Origin: Hybos culiciformis
Lineage: Eukaryota; Arthropoda; Insecta; Diptera; Hybotidae
Reading direction: 5' to 3'
DNA: 64,000 bases
Assembly: GCA_964007475.1 (NCBI GenBank)
Contig: OZ023274.1
Coordinates: forward strand, 11,185,376 to 11,249,375
Each line of letters begins with the position of its first letter. Position 1 is the first letter of the stretch. Of the stretch, positions 60,571 to 64,000 are shown piece after piece. The position numbers and the translations under genes were made by a program. Under the pieces are notes generated by a model that was not told where the DNA came from, ran no database searches, and was given only the letters and a program-made list of their open reading frames with translations.

Positions 60571-63500
60571 ATTTAAAAAATATATATATATATATATGTA
60601 CATAAATTTTTACGGTCCTGCTGTTTTTTACAAAAAAAAAAAAAAATATAAATTAAATCTTTTTTTAATAAAAAAGAAAATAAAAAAGTTCAACAAAAAA
60701 GAAATATACTTTTATGTAAAATAATAATTGCACGCATATATCCTTATTAATTTTATGGTGGCGATTTTTGTTTCTATTTTATTTTTGAATTTCAGCTCAT
60801 TTCAAATTAAACAAAGAATTTTTTTATTATAAAAAATATAATATATTTTTAATTCAAAGATTTATCTTTTTAGATATTTTTATATTCATTTTTAAAATTA
60901 TTACTAATTTTTATTACACCGTCTTGAAAATTTCCAAAACTTCCGAATTGGAGTGTTAAAAAATCTTACAGCATTTAAAGAGCAAAACTTAATTTACCAG
61001 GTTTAGTATTAAGTTCCAATGTTCGCATGAATTACAAAATTCATCAGATTTTTCAAAAAAAAATCATTCATTGGAAATTCACCAAAGAATGTCACAATAG
61101 GGAGCATTTGTCATTTTAATTTTCCAAAAAAATTCTAATCTTAATAAATTTCATATTAAAATAAAAAAAATAAAAATGTTTGTATGTGACCTTATTTAAT
61201 TCAGATGTGTCGTTTTCATAAAATATATTTTTTATGTAAAACTAATCATTATTATTATTATAATTTTTTGTTAGTTTTACATTAAAAAAAAATTAAATAA
61301 AAAAATCTTTAAATTTATTGAACGGATATTTGAGCACGCGTGTCCCTTTTTTAATCTTGAAATCCTGTAACTATTTTATTCAGATTTTCCTTATTTTAAA
61401 AAAAAAATGCATAAAACTGCAGCGGGAATTAAAATTTTTTTTATGAAACCAATTTTTTAATAAATCAAATATTTGAATTTGATATGAAATTAATACAATA
61501 AATATTTTCTTGCCCATTGCGCTACCTTGTCATAGTGAACATGACTATTCAGTTTCCATCAGATTCCAGTATAAAAAAGTTCAAAATATTGGCGCCTTTA
61601 ATTGAATAATATGATAATATTCAAATTTTTCATTATCTTTTTTAATTCAAAATTATTATTGGCAACTGTACTAAATATGTACAATTTTTTTTTTTTTTTT
61701 AAGAATATTTCCATAATAATTATTTATTTTTTTTATTTATTTTGATAAACGAAATTTATACACGTGCCTTATTTAATTGATTTTGCATTTTCCATATTTT
61801 TATATATATCTACATACATGTATACAAAATTGTGGAATAAAAAAGATTCAAATTTCAAAACAATTTTTATTTTTCAAAAATTTGGAAACAAAAAATTATT
61901 CGAGGGTAAAATTTTATATGCAAATAAATTCGTTTTATATGCACAATTTGTAATAAAAATGATGCGAAAATTTTCCATAATAAAAAAAAAAAATTTTTTT
62001 ATCTCATCTACCTCCTTACAGACTCAGTTATTGACGGGATCCATTTAACTTTATAAGAGAAAAACGAATTTTTTTCTTATTTGGAAAATGTCAAAAGCAG
62101 ATTACCATTTTATGTTCATGAAAATTTTGTTAATGTTAATTTTTGGGTAGACTTAAATCAAAACAAAAAATAAATAAATTTACAATATTTTCATTTTAGT
62201 TTCAAGCTACTCCTAATGCAATGCAAATTTTTATAATTGCCAAATATTATACTTCATAACTAACCTTAAAGGATTTGATTCAAAAAATTGTTATCTATGT
62301 GGTTTCTTGAACCTTAAATGGAAAATGGAAATCAATGAAGCTTGAACCCTGGATTTCTTTTCTTAACATTTTTAAAACATTAATAATAACAAAATAGTTA
62401 TTATAATCCGTAACGGTTGTACATACCTAGTATACCTAAATATATAATTTTAATAAATATTAAGGGGCACTTAATTGTAATTTTTTTTATTGTCAAAAAT
62501 AAAAATCCGTAATGATTAATATTGTTTCTAGTTTGAATATTTTATTGAAAAAAAAAATTAATTTTATTTAATTTTAAATATTAAAATTGTGCATTATTTT
62601 ATGCAAATACATACATATATATATAAACAATGAGCCAAAAAGCATTACAAATTTATGACTTTTTTTGACAGTTTTTCACAAAAAAAAAAATTTAAGTGAA
62701 CAATTCGCATTTATATCTTTTTTATATATATGAGATAAAATCGAATGCATTTAAGTGATTTTCAAAAAAAAAAAAATTGACCTATGCTGACCTTTTTTTT
62801 ATCCAGTATTAAAAAAAAAATTTATCTTTCTTATTTAAATATGTAATTTATTTAAATCACCCTCTTTTTTTTCTAATATCCTCTTTCACAATCAAATATG
62901 TATAATATACAATACATTTTTGAAAAAATGAAAAATGAAAAAAAAAAATATATTATACATATCTATATATATTTTCGTGAAATTATTGACAGTAAGGGAG
63001 AAGTCAGTTCTTATGCTAAAAATATTTAAATTAATACTTCTTAGTTATTATTTTTCTTATAAAAGTAAATATTCCTTTTCTAGGCCTTGTCAAATTATTT
63101 TTGCAGTTAGTTTTCGACACTTACAAAAGTTTCCAAATGCTGAAATTAAGTTAAAAAAAAAAAAGTATAAATTTTTACCACTTTGAAACAATCTTAATTT
63201 AAAAAAAAAACTTTAAAAAACTCACTTAAATGGTTATTATAATAAAATCTAAATTATAGTTTTATAAAACAATTTCATGGTTTTTTTTCTTCAGTTATAA
63301 TAAAAAATAAAAAAAAATTTAAAATATAGTTTTCTAAGCTCACTATAGAACTTGTGGAAGACAATTTTTTCTCATGGTCTACGTCTAGGATCTAAAACTA
63401 AAAAAATTAAATTTGTATTCAATTTCATGACTTTTCTTTTGAATTGTCAACAAGCGTGCGCCATGTAGTTTTTTAATTGTTAATTGTCTTCACTATTTAA

Positions 63501-64000
63501 GTCAAAAATGTAAAATTCTGATCTTATTTCTCTTATGTTTATAGTTCCTATACCAATCATGTAAATTTCTGAATACATAATAACAAGGATTCATGATATT
63601 GTAATTCTAAACAAATTCGAAAGTCCCTTGAAACAAACATTAAATGTCACATACAAATAGTGAGCTTAGAAAACTACGAGAATTGAAATATTATAATTCA
63701 CAAATTTAAATAAAACTGAAAATAAACATAGCAAAAATAAAAACATAATAATTTAAAAATATTATATACACACAATAATATTAACTTATGATAATAAAAC
63801 AAAAATATAATAAATAAATATAAAACAAAAAACATATTTCAAAAAAGAAAAATAAAATAAAAATAAAACACAATTTAAATAAAAAAATAAAAAAAATATA
63901 TATATAATATAAAATAATAATATTTTTAAGGAGTAATAAAAAAATAGTTTAAGGCAAATGATGAATTTTAAGTACCTTTAATGAGCAAAAAAAAATCAAA
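60571..64000. other. A/T-rich non-coding stretch to the window end
   Basis: (TA)n occurs at 60580-60598 and many A runs follow. The last 300 bases are almost entirely A/T with AAATAAA words. Frames at 61764 and 62935 are low complexity. Nothing is recognised. Confidence 0.5.

Noticed and set aside
1..64000. tRNA, rRNA, snRNA or CRISPR loci
   Set aside because: Both strands were read for GC-richer folded islands, A/B-box pairs and regular spacer-repeat arrays. None was found; the only arrays are the minisatellites and simple repeats listed.

Overview
This window looks like nuclear DNA from an arthropod, most likely an insect. The evidence is very high A+T (roughly four fifths by eye outside the one gene), dense homopolymer A and T tracts, TACATA/TATATA-type repeats, insect-style splice and branch signals (CTAAT, T-rich tract, CAG), and several short terminal-inverted-repeat elements. 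The order cannot be fixed from the sequence. There are no bacterial features, no CRISPR array and no recognisable tRNA or rRNA gene.

Layout. One gene is certain: a 1446-residue, ten-finger C2H2 zinc-finger protein read from a single long exon on the + strand at 49618-53958. A strong splice acceptor ends at 49603, so at least one upstream exon exists. I could not establish it: the nearest candidate is a non-coding exon at 49361-49456, and a 67-nt candidate lies at 23547-23613. Most of the roughly 49 kb to the left is therefore either a long 5' intron of this gene or intergenic DNA. To the right, an A/T-rich 3' UTR probably runs about 2 kb to a polyadenylation signal near 56011, followed by about 8 kb in which I see no gene.

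Non-coding part, left to right. A PIF/Harbinger-like MITE with a TTA duplication lies at 1140-1504. A nine-copy minisatellite built on CAGTTGTGCAGA is at 7914-8090, and a protein-like short open frame at 8566-8681. A 423-bp element with perfect 36-bp terminal inverted repeats is at 10301-10723. A perfect 15-bp-stem hairpin (17488-17521) and two recursive-splice-like junctions (17580/17581 and 20004/20005) follow. Homopolymer-dense tracts occupy 19240-20330 and 21340-21975. A strong acceptor sits only 5 nt from a consensus donor at 33700/33706. A pair of small elements forms an insertion cluster: a GTCGC/GCGAC-rich element at 43457-44023 and a near-perfect foldback at 44388-44629.

The most interesting points are four. 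The protein repeats an unusual finger subtype with an extra cysteine (CxxC-xKExC-xKYF). A textbook 80-bp optional intron at its 3' end would swap the C-terminus. A weak-context uORF overlaps the start codon. An A-tract+GGAT motif is over-represented upstream of the coding exon and is mostly on the + strand. Everything outside the coding exon is inference from sequence appearance and is scored low to moderate.
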